Both the position numbers and the translations under genes were made by a program. Below are positions 27,125 through 36,645 of a stretch of DNA of 64,000 bases, in pieces. Source of the DNA: Patiria pectinifera (Eukaryota; Echinodermata; Asteroidea; Valvatida; Asterinidae). The number at the start of each line of letters is the position of its first letter. Within the stretch, counting starts at the first letter, position 1. The stretch lies in contig CM057135.1 of NCBI GenBank assembly GCA_029964075.1, positions 27,331,366-27,395,365 of the forward strand, given 5' to 3'. The notes below the pieces were generated by a model. The model saw only the letters and a list, made by a program, of their open reading frames with translations. It was not told where the DNA came from and ran no database searches.

Positions 27125-28189
27125 CTCAAAAGATTTAAAAGATCTTTATTTTTAGTAAAATCAAACGAAAGTGTCTCACATAAACCAGTGAGCACATGAA
27201 ATCCATAATATATATCAGAACAATTTAGAAATACAAATATAAAATCTTACGAACATCTAAGCAACCCATTACCCAACAGGAGTAAATTTTGAACAATGAT
27301 AATAACAAAACCAATACAATTGTACACATCTGACAAACACAACTTTGAAATAATGACTTCACATCTCTACACGAGAATTATTGACCTCTTAAAAGCAGAG
27401 TTATAAAAACCTGTCACAAAATCCACAATTTCTCTACATTCAGCATGGCAAGCATTTCATCCATTTTGCTATCCACACAAACTTCGAAGCATCATTTTCA
27501 GCTTTGAAGGTGAAAGCTACCGGAGGCCCAACCCCTACTTTCTGGCAACACTCCAGCTTCAAAACAAAGGGTGTCGTGCGCTTGAGATCGTTAATAAACT
27601 ACTTCCTCGACACAACAGTCAGCAGTCCTTCTTAGAAGCCTCTGATTTCCAAGGTGATACATCTGCTTGGCCTTAGTCCAGACATCAACTGGTACACACC
27701 GCCCAACTTTGCCTTCCCAGAAAGGGCACAAGATCTAAGATGGCAATTTAGCATGCTGTGCTTTAGGGTTAAGGACTGATACCCGGATAACCACTATCCG
27801 AACTGAAAATGCCGGGAACCCAGTTCCAGTTTAGCTGGGCCTGGTGGGCCAGCTATTGTCCTCTGACCGACTGAGTCACTGCCTGACAGACTCACTCGAG
27901 TGTCTCAGTATAAACAATCTCCAAACCTGAGACTCTGGGTACAGCTTGACAAGCCTAGCCTTGTCTTGTTTTAGTTGGCAATACCTGCCAAACGTGCATG
28001 CTATGGAAAGCAACTTTCTTCTACGTTTATTGTTTCAATTCAAACAATTACTGTTTCGCAGGTACCCTATCTTTGTAGTAACAGTTACCTGATCCTGAAA
28101 GCATCCGCAAAAGCACATCCAATACCCGTGGTGTAAAAGTTTTTCAATGGAGGGTGAAATCCAGTTATTATTAAAGTGAGTGGACCCTG
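27125..28189 (-). other. Probable RFXAP 3'UTR with two poly(A) signals
   Basis: Downstream of the RFXAP stop on the minus strand I see no further exon. Plus-strand TTTATT (minus AATAAA) occurs at 28026-28031 and 27145-27150. Either could end the transcript, giving a 3'UTR of about 0.18 or 1.06 kb. The stretch 27480-27960 is less AT-rich than its surroundings and free of recognised repeats, in keeping with transcribed sequence. The end point is inference. Confidence 0.4.
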
Positions 28190-28339
28190 TCAGCGATGGG
28201 AGGCTGGCCCGTAGCCACGGACCTGCTGCAGGCCCCAGCTCTTCTGCTGGTGTTTTTGCTGCTGGTGTTTCTGCTGCTGGTGTTTCTTCTGCTGCTGCTT
28301 ATGCAGGAATTCCAAGACGATTGGGGACTGCATCAGAGC
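28190..28339 (-). CDS. RFXAP: RFXAP exon 3 (last coding exon)
   Basis: The acceptor has a long pyrimidine tract (TGCATTCTCCCCTCCAG). Translation starts ALMQSPIVLEFLHKQQQ, continuing the block begun in exon 2 without gap or frame change. It then runs into a 15-base tandem repeat encoding KHQQQ units, a 17-residue tail and a stop at 28190. The vertebrate protein is also Gln-rich here, so the repeat sits in a region that is glutamine-rich in the family. Confidence 0.86.
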   Translation of the reverse strand, partial: ALMQSPIVLEFLHKQQQKKHQQQKHQQQKHQQKSWGLQQVRGYGPASHR

Positions 28340-29925
28340 CTGGAGGGGAGAATGCAGGCAAAAACGCGAGAGAACTATGAACAATGTTTTAGGAGATACT
28401 GCTAATGATAATCCAGTCATACGATGGTTTACTTATAATTTTGTATGAGTATCTTAACTTGATCAGTGCTTCATCTCTTTTTCCTCAGAGCCAAGGTTGG
28501 AAATGAGTTGAAATGAATTAAGGAAGGCAAAAACTCAACAGAGGAAGAACCCAGGCAATCAAAAAAGGAACTGAAGGCAAGAGAAAACCCACTTTGTTAA
28601 GAGACGATGATTTTTGAGGAATCAGGAAAGTCCCTTATCCTAGCAAATATGCTTGGAAAGTGCATATTACCACACTGTTGCCAGAATATTGTGTATGATG
28701 GCCGGGCTGGAACTCAGATAATTTACTCCCATATAATGATACAGACGTCAAAAAATTCTGCACTCAAAACCACTCACCATCTTTTTCTCATTCAGGACCT
28801 GTTCCAGCATGGATCCTTGCTCCCCTTGTCTGTGCCTGTTTGCTGCCCCTCCAAGCCTGTCCCCTGATGGCTCATGCCCTGTGGTTTTCACCTCCATGCT
28901 AAAAGGATCCTGTACAAGGAAATGATTGATGTGGAGAAAAATTATAATACATGTTCAGCTTTGTGTGTGTGTGTTGGGGGAGGTACATGTACACACATGT
29001 ATTTAACTGTAGATAGTTAGTTTTGGAGGGTTTCTTGTGTAATGGAACAATTCTGGTATAAATTTTGTAACTTCTCAACCTGTTACGTAAGATTTTGGCG
29101 AACTTTTTAAGACCCAAGGGTGGGGATTTTACCCTCTTTTCAATGAAATTGCTTTTATTCTTCTGTACAGGTGCAGGGGGTGGGGTGGGGGTTGTTGGTT
29201 TGCTGACTCTGAAAGTGACATTTCGCACATCTAGAGTAAAGTTCTCTGGGAAAGAGAGGGTGACAATTGAGATATGAAATCTAGTAAAAAAAAACCTAAT
29301 ATGGCTACTAGCTCCGTGCTGTGTCCTTCAGCAATGTACTTTACCTCAGTTTCTGCCTCTCTTTACTACAAACAGTGGCAAGGCCACTCCTATCCAATAT
29401 CGATCAACCTGTATCTGTTAGACCCCAACTAAAGTAATTCTAGTGTTTCACTAAGTTGTGATCGTGCCAACTTCTGACGGGACATTCTTTAGTTGAGGAT
29501 TAACATAACTAACCATCCTAATCTGACACAACTTGACCTGACCTGACAGATCTGACCCGACCCCATCCAACCACCTCCCCCACCTGGTTTGCCATGGCTT
29601 TGCGTCGCTTGTACGTCTCCTTGTAGGTCTTATTCCGGTGGTACTTGCACTTCCAGGGCAGCAGCTGGTACCGGCGCGACTTGTAGGCCGACTTCTCGCA
29701 GCCCTTGACCGTGCAGGTCATCTCCACCTTGTCCTCCTTGGAACACGTAGATGATGTCGATGATGAGGATGAAAGCGATGACGATGATTCGGCCCGCTGA
29801 TGGGAGCTGGAATCATGTTTGATCAGCATGGGGGATGTAGCTTTTTCCGATGACGACTGGTTGTCTAACTCAGTCTGGCTGTCGGCAGCAGAACCATCTT
29901 GGCTTGAGCATTGTGAAGAAGACAT
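28190..29925 (-). CDS. RFXAP: RFXAP-like regulatory factor X-associated protein, three exons
   Basis: RFXAP is a nuclear subunit that joins RFX5 and RFXANK to bind the X box of target promoters; in vertebrates these are chiefly MHC class II genes. Coding exons 29584-29925, 28778-28909 and 28190-28339 join in phase 0 to give 207 residues; human RFXAP is about 272. Residues 1-66 are Ser-rich. Residues 71-110 carry C71-x4-C76-x16-C93-x2-H96 with W91, then a basic run (HRNKTYKETYKRRKA), as in the family core. Residues 148-175 (MLEQVLNEKK, then SPIVLEFLHKQQQ) match the C-terminal block that binds RFXANK/RFX5. Donors are CAG|GTGGGG and ATG|GTGAGT; acceptors are TTGTACAG and CCCCTCCAG. The ATG at 29925 lies two bases after a TTTTTGCAG acceptor, so a 5'UTR exon upstream is likely. 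The tail after residue 175 is a KHQQQ expansion unlike vertebrates. Family identity comes from recalled alignment; exon joins are untested. Confidence 0.88.
28242..28299 (-). repeat. 15-bp coding tandem repeat in RFXAP exon 3
   Basis: On the plus strand GCTGCTGGTGTTT-type units repeat about three to four times with small changes. On the coding strand this gives K/H followed by runs of Gln, so length changes of one unit keep the frame. It is a candidate length polymorphism in the C-terminal tail. Confidence 0.75.
28778..28909 (-). CDS. RFXAP: RFXAP exon 2
   Basis: A 132-base, 44-codon exon in phase 0 at both ends. The acceptor is TTTCCTTGTACAG and the donor ATG|GTGAGTGG. Its first 32 residues (DPFSMEV..., Gly/Arg-rich) are poorly conserved linker. 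Its last dozen (SMLEQVLNEKKM) match the start of the RFXAP C-terminal partner-binding region. It is too short to stand out as a reading frame and was found by looking for the missing part of that block between exons 1 and 3. Confidence 0.82.
29584..29925 (-). CDS. RFXAP: RFXAP exon 1 (coding part)
   Basis: Encodes residues 1-114. Transcript-wise, it opens just after a TTCCCTTTTTGCAG acceptor ending at 29928 and ends at AACCAG before the donor GTGGGG, whose GT lies at 29582-29583. It holds the Ser-rich N-terminus (poly-Ser around residues 47-60) and the Cys/His plus Lys/Arg/Tyr-rich block that is the most conserved part of RFXAP. Reading through the donor adds 21 low-quality residues and a stop, which supports splicing here. 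An in-frame coding exon further upstream cannot be ruled out. Confidence 0.87.
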
Positions 29926-29927
29926 AT

Positions 29928-30599
29928 CTGCAAAAAGGGAAAAAGTTATTGCCTCTCTGATTTATCTTCATTGTGGTCATCAAAAAAGTAGCCTCTTGTT
30001 ATGAATTTTGACAGGGATCCCTCTCAATTTTTGCCTTTGAAAAAGGTCCTGTCAATTGTCATTATCAATGACAATGTACCATTACCTTCTGAGTTGTTGA
30101 TACGTGCATTTCAGGTCAATCCAGTCTTAAAACAGCTTAAAAGTTTATCAAAATAAAAAAATGGGCCATTCTACAGAAATTGTAAACTAGATAAATTTTT
30201 TGGGGAAAAATCTTTTTAATGTGATGTAGGCCTACAAATGATTCTTATTCGTTAATGAACTGAAAGTACACACTATTCTGCTTGAAAATTACTTTGCTAA
30301 CTTGCGTTCATATCATAAAAAGGACGAATGCTTACAGTAAAGAAAATGACATTAATTGGCTTGGTTATACTTAAATAAGTACAATGTATAATATTATCTA
30401 TTCAATTTAAAATGTTAAGCCCCAAGATTAAGTGTCCGGATATTGGGCCAGTAATAAGGACCCGATTGTCATCTTTCAATGTGTGTACATTACCAAAAAA
30501 AACACGTTTACAACAAATAGACTGCTTACTTTCTTGGTAATCAAGGAAATGTCCTGATAATCAGGACAATGGCATAAGGCAAATCCGCATTACAAAGAT
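29928..30599. other. Probable 5' intron of RFXAP
   Basis: Begins at the acceptor next to the RFXAP start codon. No coding signal. Confidence 0.35.
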
Positions 30600-31130
30600 C
30601 ATGGAGGTAGAATTCTACGCACACTGACTCAGTCACTGATAAACGTCGTTGTTTTTGTTTACATTTTGTTGCAACATCGCAGTAGACGTCTGGGTGCATG
30701 TCCAAAATACTGTATGGGTCCCTGTTCTGTCAATCCAAAGTTTCATGACCACTGCGCCGGAGGCCTAGTACAGACTAAAGCCACCAGACTGCAATTTCAC
30801 TTAGATCGAAATGCGTTGACGGGAGAGAGTCGTCACTCGCACTTCATCTCATAAAACAACTGAGAAATCTACTAAGAATGTGTAGTTTTTGCATACTAAA
30901 TGAATTATAGATGTCGGTTTACACACTGGAGGTATTTTTAGATGCTGGTTGTCCTCTTAACTTAATGATCGTCATAAAGCTTGCTGGAGGGTTGGACGTC
31001 GAGCGTCGTCGTATCGTTGAAATTGTACCGCGCGGCAACTGATGTGTACGGCATTGCCAGTGTTGTGTCGGGTGTCTTCATAACAAATTGTGTCAAGTTG
31101 TCACAACAGTGGAAATCTGCGAAACATGTA
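30600..31130. promoter_or_regulatory. CpG-richer stretch upstream of RFXAP; candidate promoter and 5' exon(s)
   Basis: CG dinucleotides are locally common (GACGTC, CGAGCGTCGTCGTATCG, ACCGCGCGGC) in an otherwise CpG-poor area 0.7-1.2 kb upstream of the RFXAP start. The RFXAP transcript needs a 5' exon in this direction. On the plus strand AACAT|GTAAGTTA at about 31127 is a strong donor, so a divergent transcript may also start here. No TATA box or initiator stands out. Confidence 0.3.
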
Positions 31131-32148
31131 AGTTACCTTCATTATGTCCCGTAAAACAAAACAAATAATTGCCTCAATCCATTCCTTTTGTTTCATTGCA
31201 AGTATTTGTGAAGTTGTAAAAAAATTATGAATTTCAAATATTTTGTATTTTTTTTGCGGGCCTGAATTTGTGTTTTCTTTTTACATTTGCAGTGGCCAAA
31301 ATGATCACTGAAAGTCGGCAGTAATTTTGCATTCTTTTCTTTCTATGAAAAAATTACAATATGACGTGCTTGACTGCCTTGGATTTTTTTTCTTGTTTTA
31401 TTTTTGTTTAAAGCATTCAAGAACACAAAGAAGTTATATTCAAGTACTTCTAGAATTAGAATGCTCGAGCCTTCTAATCATGCTAATTCTAGAAGTAATA
31501 TTCAAGTATAATTTTTTTTTTAATTAAGTGTTATCATAAATGTTGGCCTTAATGTCTAAAAATTATATTTTGTTGGGCTTTTATATGTTCACTTTTTGTG
31601 ACATTTTAAATATTTATAATTTGATAATTAATTATTGCACTAGGGGTGATTGACATATTATCAGAATTGGTCCCAAAATAACTTGACTTGATTTTCGTTC
31701 CCCAAACTACATGAAATCCTTTATTTTATTTTTTTTAAATATGCAAGTATTTTCGACTTAGAGAAAATAAATAGATTTAACCACATGTAGTAGTAGTTAT
31801 TTCCCAATTTTTTGGATTGAACGAAACTCCATCCATGCAGAAACCTGACTGGTTTTACACGCAATAGAACACCTGATTTAAGTTTCAGTGATGAGTAAAC
31901 GTTGCTCAATTTCCTGGCATTGTCGGATCGGTGTGTTGTACAGGAAGTTGATGACACTAAGTATGTGTTGCAAGGTACATATTTTAAACCTACATGTGTG
32001 CATGAAACAGCATGCCAACACGAATTCCAAAACAATACGCACCCGCCAGTGTCTTTGAGCCCCTTCACTTAGGATTCAATGTAATAATTACATTGTAATT
32101 CAAGAGAAAAATGTTGAGTGGCTACATATATTTTCAGACAATGCAAAC
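31131..32148. other. Non-coding; 15-bp inverted repeat near 31444
   Basis: TACTTCTAGAATTAG and CTAATTCTAGAAGTA form a perfect hairpin within 31440-31500. Otherwise AT-rich without genes. Confidence 0.45.
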
Positions 32149-32150
32149 TA

Positions 32151-32680
32151 CAGGGTGAGTAAAAAAAAACGAAACCCAAATGTTGGGACCATTTTTGTAT
32201 TGAAGTTCTGCATGTAGCACTTTCAAAATCTAGGATATGAAAGCCCAATTCATAAGCTTTTGTTTAGTACGAGAATCATTCAAATCACTTATGTACTTTT
32301 CAAGTTACGGAGTTTTAAACACGGCCGCCCTTTTAAGGTTCTGTCCACGGATCACAAAACAGATCAGTGTTCTCTCAGCAACACGAAAACAAATTACATA
32401 AGGATACTTTTATGTGTGTGAATTGTTTTCGTTTTGGTGAAAGAACACACACACCTTTTGTGTGATCCGTGGACAGAACTTTAAAACGTTGTTTGCGTTT
32501 AAAACTCCGTAACTTGAAAAGGACATGAGTAATTTGAATGATTCTTGTACTAAAAGCAAGCCTATGAATTGGGCTTTCATATCCTAGATTTTGAAAGTGC
32601 TACAATGCAGATCTTCACTAAAACAATTATCCCAACATTTGGGTTTTGTTTCTTTGTACATTGTACATGTACTCATTCTG
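32151..32680. mobile_element. Full-length palindromic mariner-like MITE, copy 2
   Basis: TA at 32149-32150 and 32681-32682; the left end is CAGGGTGAGTAAAAAAAAAC. Arms pair through GTCCACGGATCACAAAA and TTTGTGTGATCCGTGGAC. A short ACATGTAC-like insertion (about 32655-32670) separates the last bases of the right terminus from the arm. Confidence 0.72.
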
Positions 32681-32682
32681 TA

Positions 32683-33427
32683 CATGTACATGGCTAGTGA
32701 TGAATGCAAGCAATGCCGATTTTATGTCAGAGACACAAGTTCACCAGAAATTTGCTAAAACAATGTACGCATTGTATACTGCAAGCAAAATTGTGCACTT
32801 TCCTACCATCATGATGTCAACTTTTTTAGCTTTAGCTTTTAATAAGGGAATAAATATGTAATTGGCCGGTAAAAAAAATGGCTAGGGGCCTGGACGCAGA
32901 TAATGGCCCCAGCCGAAGGCAAGGGAAGGGCCATTATCTGCCAGTTTTAAAGGTACAATGTACTTGTTTAATATGTTTAATACTGGCCAAGCACATATTT
33001 ATTCCCATTCATTCCTGGTCAAAAAGTCAAAACAACTCAAAAATTCACAATATTTCCAACGATCTTGCTCAACAATTTTCATGATTTTATCTCATGTTTT
33101 GTGAAACACCCCTGGCCATGTTTATGGTATGGGTCTTGCGCGAGTAATGCTGAAAATCTCCTTATATGGGGATTGGCGCGCGCACTGCGCATCCTGTGCG
33201 ATGTGGCGCAGAATGCAGCGGTGCAAGAATAAAGTGTTTAATACCAGCCGGTGTTTTATCATCAGTTTAAAAACACCCACGTGACGGGCTTTCGACCAAT
33301 AGGAATTGGTAAACTCTCTTAGGTATTTATGAATATGAAGTTAAAGTATACCTTTTAACATTCATAATGTAGTGAAGAAGGAACATTGATGTCACCCACA
33401 TGTAAAGTGCTTTTCAGCCATTCCATG
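32683..33427. other. Non-coding, nothing recognised
   Basis: A locally CpG-rich patch (33130-33240) contains GGCGCGCGCACTGCGCATCC. No gene or repeat family assigned. Confidence 0.4.
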
Positions 33428-34184
33428 GTGACTCGCGTGACATTTGAACAAAATGTAAAGTTTTAATGCATTACTGTTGTTAACCTGGCATTTATTCAAC
33501 TCAAATTAGCATGTATTTGAGTCAGGGCATTGTGAATCTATGGTTTAGTTTTTATATGATTACTTTAACATCGCTATTTTTTCATGTATCACAGTTTCTT
33601 TGACGTGACTCGCGTGACAGGATAGAAAAAGGGATTTTTTACATCCCTTGATTTAAATAGCTTTTCCTATGGATCTACCAGTGCTCTAAAAATTATTCTT
33701 ACTGAACTTAGAACTTAATACCCTCACCCAATACATGCATATGTTGTATTGTGCCAAATATCCCTCGTTGTAAGAAATAGCCTGAAGAAAATGTGACTCG
33801 CGTGACACAAATGCGTGACTCGCGTGACACAGTAGCTTTTCACTTTCACATTATAACTGTAATTTTAGTATAACAAATCAAATCATAATATTATATTAAT
33901 AAAAATGATTAACCTGTGAATACCTTATGAAAGAGTGTGAAAACTGCTATTTATCCCTTTACTTTGGCAAATGTTGGGGTGGAAATCTGGTTTAAACACA
34001 ATATCCTTAACAATGACATGGAGACAAAAAAATGTTTCGGAATTTAAGTTACGAAGTGATGTCATCAATCCACGGGTGATTATTTCAGGAAAACAGTTGT
34101 AATTCTTGGTCATGTAGAGTCACAGTTTCCTTAAAAGGTAAGAGCTGCAATTAATGATGCAGTTGTATAGGAATGTATACAGTA

Positions 34185-34375
34185 CAGTCGAATCTTGTTG
34201 GTACAAACTCTGTTAATACAAAATTCTGGTTATAACAAACATAAAGCCTTAGTCCCGACTGTGCATTAAATAATGTGCACAATGAATGGGACTGATGTTC
34301 CTCTTAATACAAAATTCTGATATAACAAACTATTTGGCTAGGTCCGAACGAGTTTGTATTAACGAGACTCGACTG
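34185..34375. mobile_element. pogo-like MITE with TA target
   Basis: TA at 34183-34184 and 34376-34377. The left terminus CAGTCGAATCTTGTTGGTAC and the reversed right terminus CAGTCGAGTCTCGTTAATAC continue to ACAAACTC on both sides. CAGTCGAGTC-type ends with TA duplication are typical of pogo/Tigger elements. Confidence 0.7.
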
Positions 34376-34526
34376 TATACACGTATATACATTTGTAAAA
34401 ACTGATTCAATTTCTTGTTACATAACTAATGCTTAAATTAAAGACTTAATTCCAATTCTATAATTTAATATGGCATTGTTTCTTTGTATTACATGTAAAT
34501 GAAACATTCCTGGCTTTGCTTGTGAC

Positions 34527-34898
34527 CAGGCGCGGATCCTGAGGGGGGTTTTTGGGGGGAAAACCCCCCCCCCCCCAGCTCTGTAAAAAAAAAATTCTCA
34601 TACAAAATTTCTAAAAAAAATAGTTGAAACACCCCTGCTGTGACACCCCCAAAAATTATACTGGTCTAATGTCCGCCTGTTCAAAATACGGTACACCATT
34701 CTGTAATGTGTTAAAAATCGTCAAATTTGAACAGCACCCCGATTGAAATTGGTACCAGCCCCCTTCCCCCTCCCCTCTCCCCCAGTTTTTTATTTTACGG
34801 AGGCCAAGTGTATCCGGAGAAAAAAACGTGTGTACATTTTCAGATTTTTTTGCTGATGAAACCCCCCTCCCCTGCAAAAATTCCTGGATCCGCCCCTG
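34527..34898. mobile_element. GC-rich foldback MITE (CAGGGGCGGATCC type)
   Basis: The left end CAGGCGCGGATCCTGAGGGG and the reversed right end CAGGGGCGGATCCAGGAATT are inverted repeats, with C/G homopolymers just inside. The left flank ends in GTGAC and the right flank starts with GTGAC. Termini resemble hAT-type MITEs, but no full 8-bp duplication is visible. Confidence 0.65.
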
Positions 34899-35103
34899 GT
34901 GACTCGCGTGACATACATCTTGTGTGACTCGCGTGACATTCTTGAGATAGTTTTTTCTACAAGGAATGTAGAGCAAATAAGAATATTCATACTTTTATTG
35001 ATAGACCACCACCATTTCATTTAGAAATATCAAACACTAGCTGAATCCCTCTCTAGTTATTAAGTAATCTGAAAAAAAGCCCTATTTTGTGACTCGCGTG
35101 ACA

Positions 35104-36156
35104 CATTTTTGAGGGTGTTTTCACGATGAAATAGTGGGAAAATACTGAAGACATTTGGAAAAATTCTCAATGTTTTATCAAATAGACTGGAATAGCTACC
35201 AAATGTATGCAGATAAAGCACAATCTTATGAATGAGCTTCAATTACTTCCTCAGTTTGTGATTTATACCCCTGACCCTCCGTTTTGCCCACAAAATTCAT
35301 CCATGTTCAGGAGGCTGAAACTTTTAATCAAATGATTTATTTTTAAAAATCTTTTGAGATTTAGATGGTTTCAATATTCCTCTTATCAAATATAACTGAC
35401 AAACATTTATTCCTTTCACTTCAATTTTTGAGTTTGGTGATGACCCTTACATGGAATGGCTGTTTTTCCTAATTCATTGGATTATACTGGTGCCATGGAA
35501 ACACAGCATTCATCACCTTGCCAAATTAGCTCAGTGTTCGTGCACGTGTACGCGTACATACGTTGTTGATTTACACAATTGATTAATGGATGGACAGTGG
35601 CTTTCTAGGACCTGAGCGCTTGCCTGTGGTTTCTTAGACATCATCAGATGTCATGTTGACGATACAAAAAAAGTATAGGGTTGCAAGGCTTCGTTGCTTT
35701 TGTGAAAGTTACAATCTAGACAACCCTTGGGGCTAAGGAATAACGGAATAATGCATTGTTGAACCCCTCAAATTGCTGAACTGCGTAGTTGAATTTCTCA
35801 AACAAAATAAATAGAATCAAATGAAGAAAAAAATTGTGGTATAAGTTTAAGAATTTACACATTTATCTTATTACTGTTACATTATGGAAATCAAAGCCAG
35901 ATCCAAAAATACTCAGAGGAGATGTACACCAGCAGATTTCGCGTTTATTTAACCTGAAATGATAAATTTCAGAGATTGTTTCTAATAATTCACGGAATTT
36001 ATAAGTGATTTACAAAAGTCATTTCATAATGTTTACACTAGTCACTAGTATTATGTATGTACATGTAGGTACCTGTTCATTTGAAATGAAATCCACTCAT
36101 AAATGATTTCGATATGTTCAGTGATGCTTCAGTCACCACTGTCTGCTATCAGATCA
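35104..36156. other. Non-coding; RFX-like X-box at 35489
   Basis: GGTGCCATGGAAAC at 35489-35502 agrees with the RFX X-box consensus GTHNYYATRRNAAC at 13 of 14 positions, and ATTGG (a CCAAT box) lies nine bases before it. No gene recognised. Confidence 0.35.
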
Positions 36157-36160
36157 TTAA

Positions 36161-36641
36161 AGGGAATATACAACATTTGCAAACATCAAAAACCAAAACT
36201 TCCAACTTATTATGAAATACCTTACTGGACTGTTAGGGAATGACAGTCTAAAGCATCCTGTAAAATCATGGCACCTGGTGTGCTGTCATTTTCAAGAAAA
36301 GTGGTATTTTTGTATCAATTTCCAAGCTGCTGTGTTGGAAAAAACTTACTTTTAGTCCGCATTTTGTTCGCAATCGATTACACACCTATGAACAGGTACA
36401 AGCCAGCTAGACTGGTTTCCTGAGCTTACAATTCCCTGACATCTGTAAATTGCTCTGTTTCATCTTAAGTGGGGTCAGGGAACCAGACTACAGGAACATG
36501 ACTGTTGGTTTTTTTTCAGCATCCATGACCACAAAACTGAGTCAGTGTAACAATACAATGTATTTGCTATAAAATACTAATCTCCAAAATCCATCCATTT
36601 CTGTTATGAAAATTACAGCAAAAGCAAATGTTATGTCAACT
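36161..36641 (-). mobile_element. TTAA-flanked MITE, copy 2 (inverted)
   Basis: TTAA at 36157-36160 and 36642-36645. The left terminus AGGGAATATACAACATTTGC is intact and gives the family terminal repeat. The body is the reverse complement of copy 1, including the GGGGTCAGGGAACCAGACT segment near 36471-36489. About 40 bp shorter than the other copies. Confidence 0.8.
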
Positions 36642-36645
36642 TTAA

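Larger units (their letters stand above)
33428..35103 (+). promoter_or_regulatory. Cluster of seven identical GTGACTCGCGTGACA words
   Basis: Exact copies begin at 33428, 33605, 33793, 33815, 34899, 34924 and 35089, all on the plus strand. Each is two GTGAC half-words nine bases apart. The DNA between copies is not homologous, so this is not a tandem satellite. Two pairs are 22 and 25 bases apart; other steps are 165-188 bases, apart from a long gap that holds two MITEs. Repeated exact sites in unrelated sequence suggest a binding-site cluster, by inference. Confidence 0.6.

Noticed and set aside
28196-28405. Leu/Val-rich plus frames resembling a membrane segment
   Set aside because: They are the antisense reading of the KHQQQ repeat in RFXAP exon 3.
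28607-28867. 86-codon plus frame overlapping RFXAP exon 2
   Set aside because: It is the antisense shadow of exon 2 and its introns; the minus strand has splice sites and conserved residues.
33428-35103. Ordinary satellite explanation for the GTGACTCGCGTGACA copies
   Set aside because: Sequence between the copies is not homologous, so a tandem unit cannot be defined.
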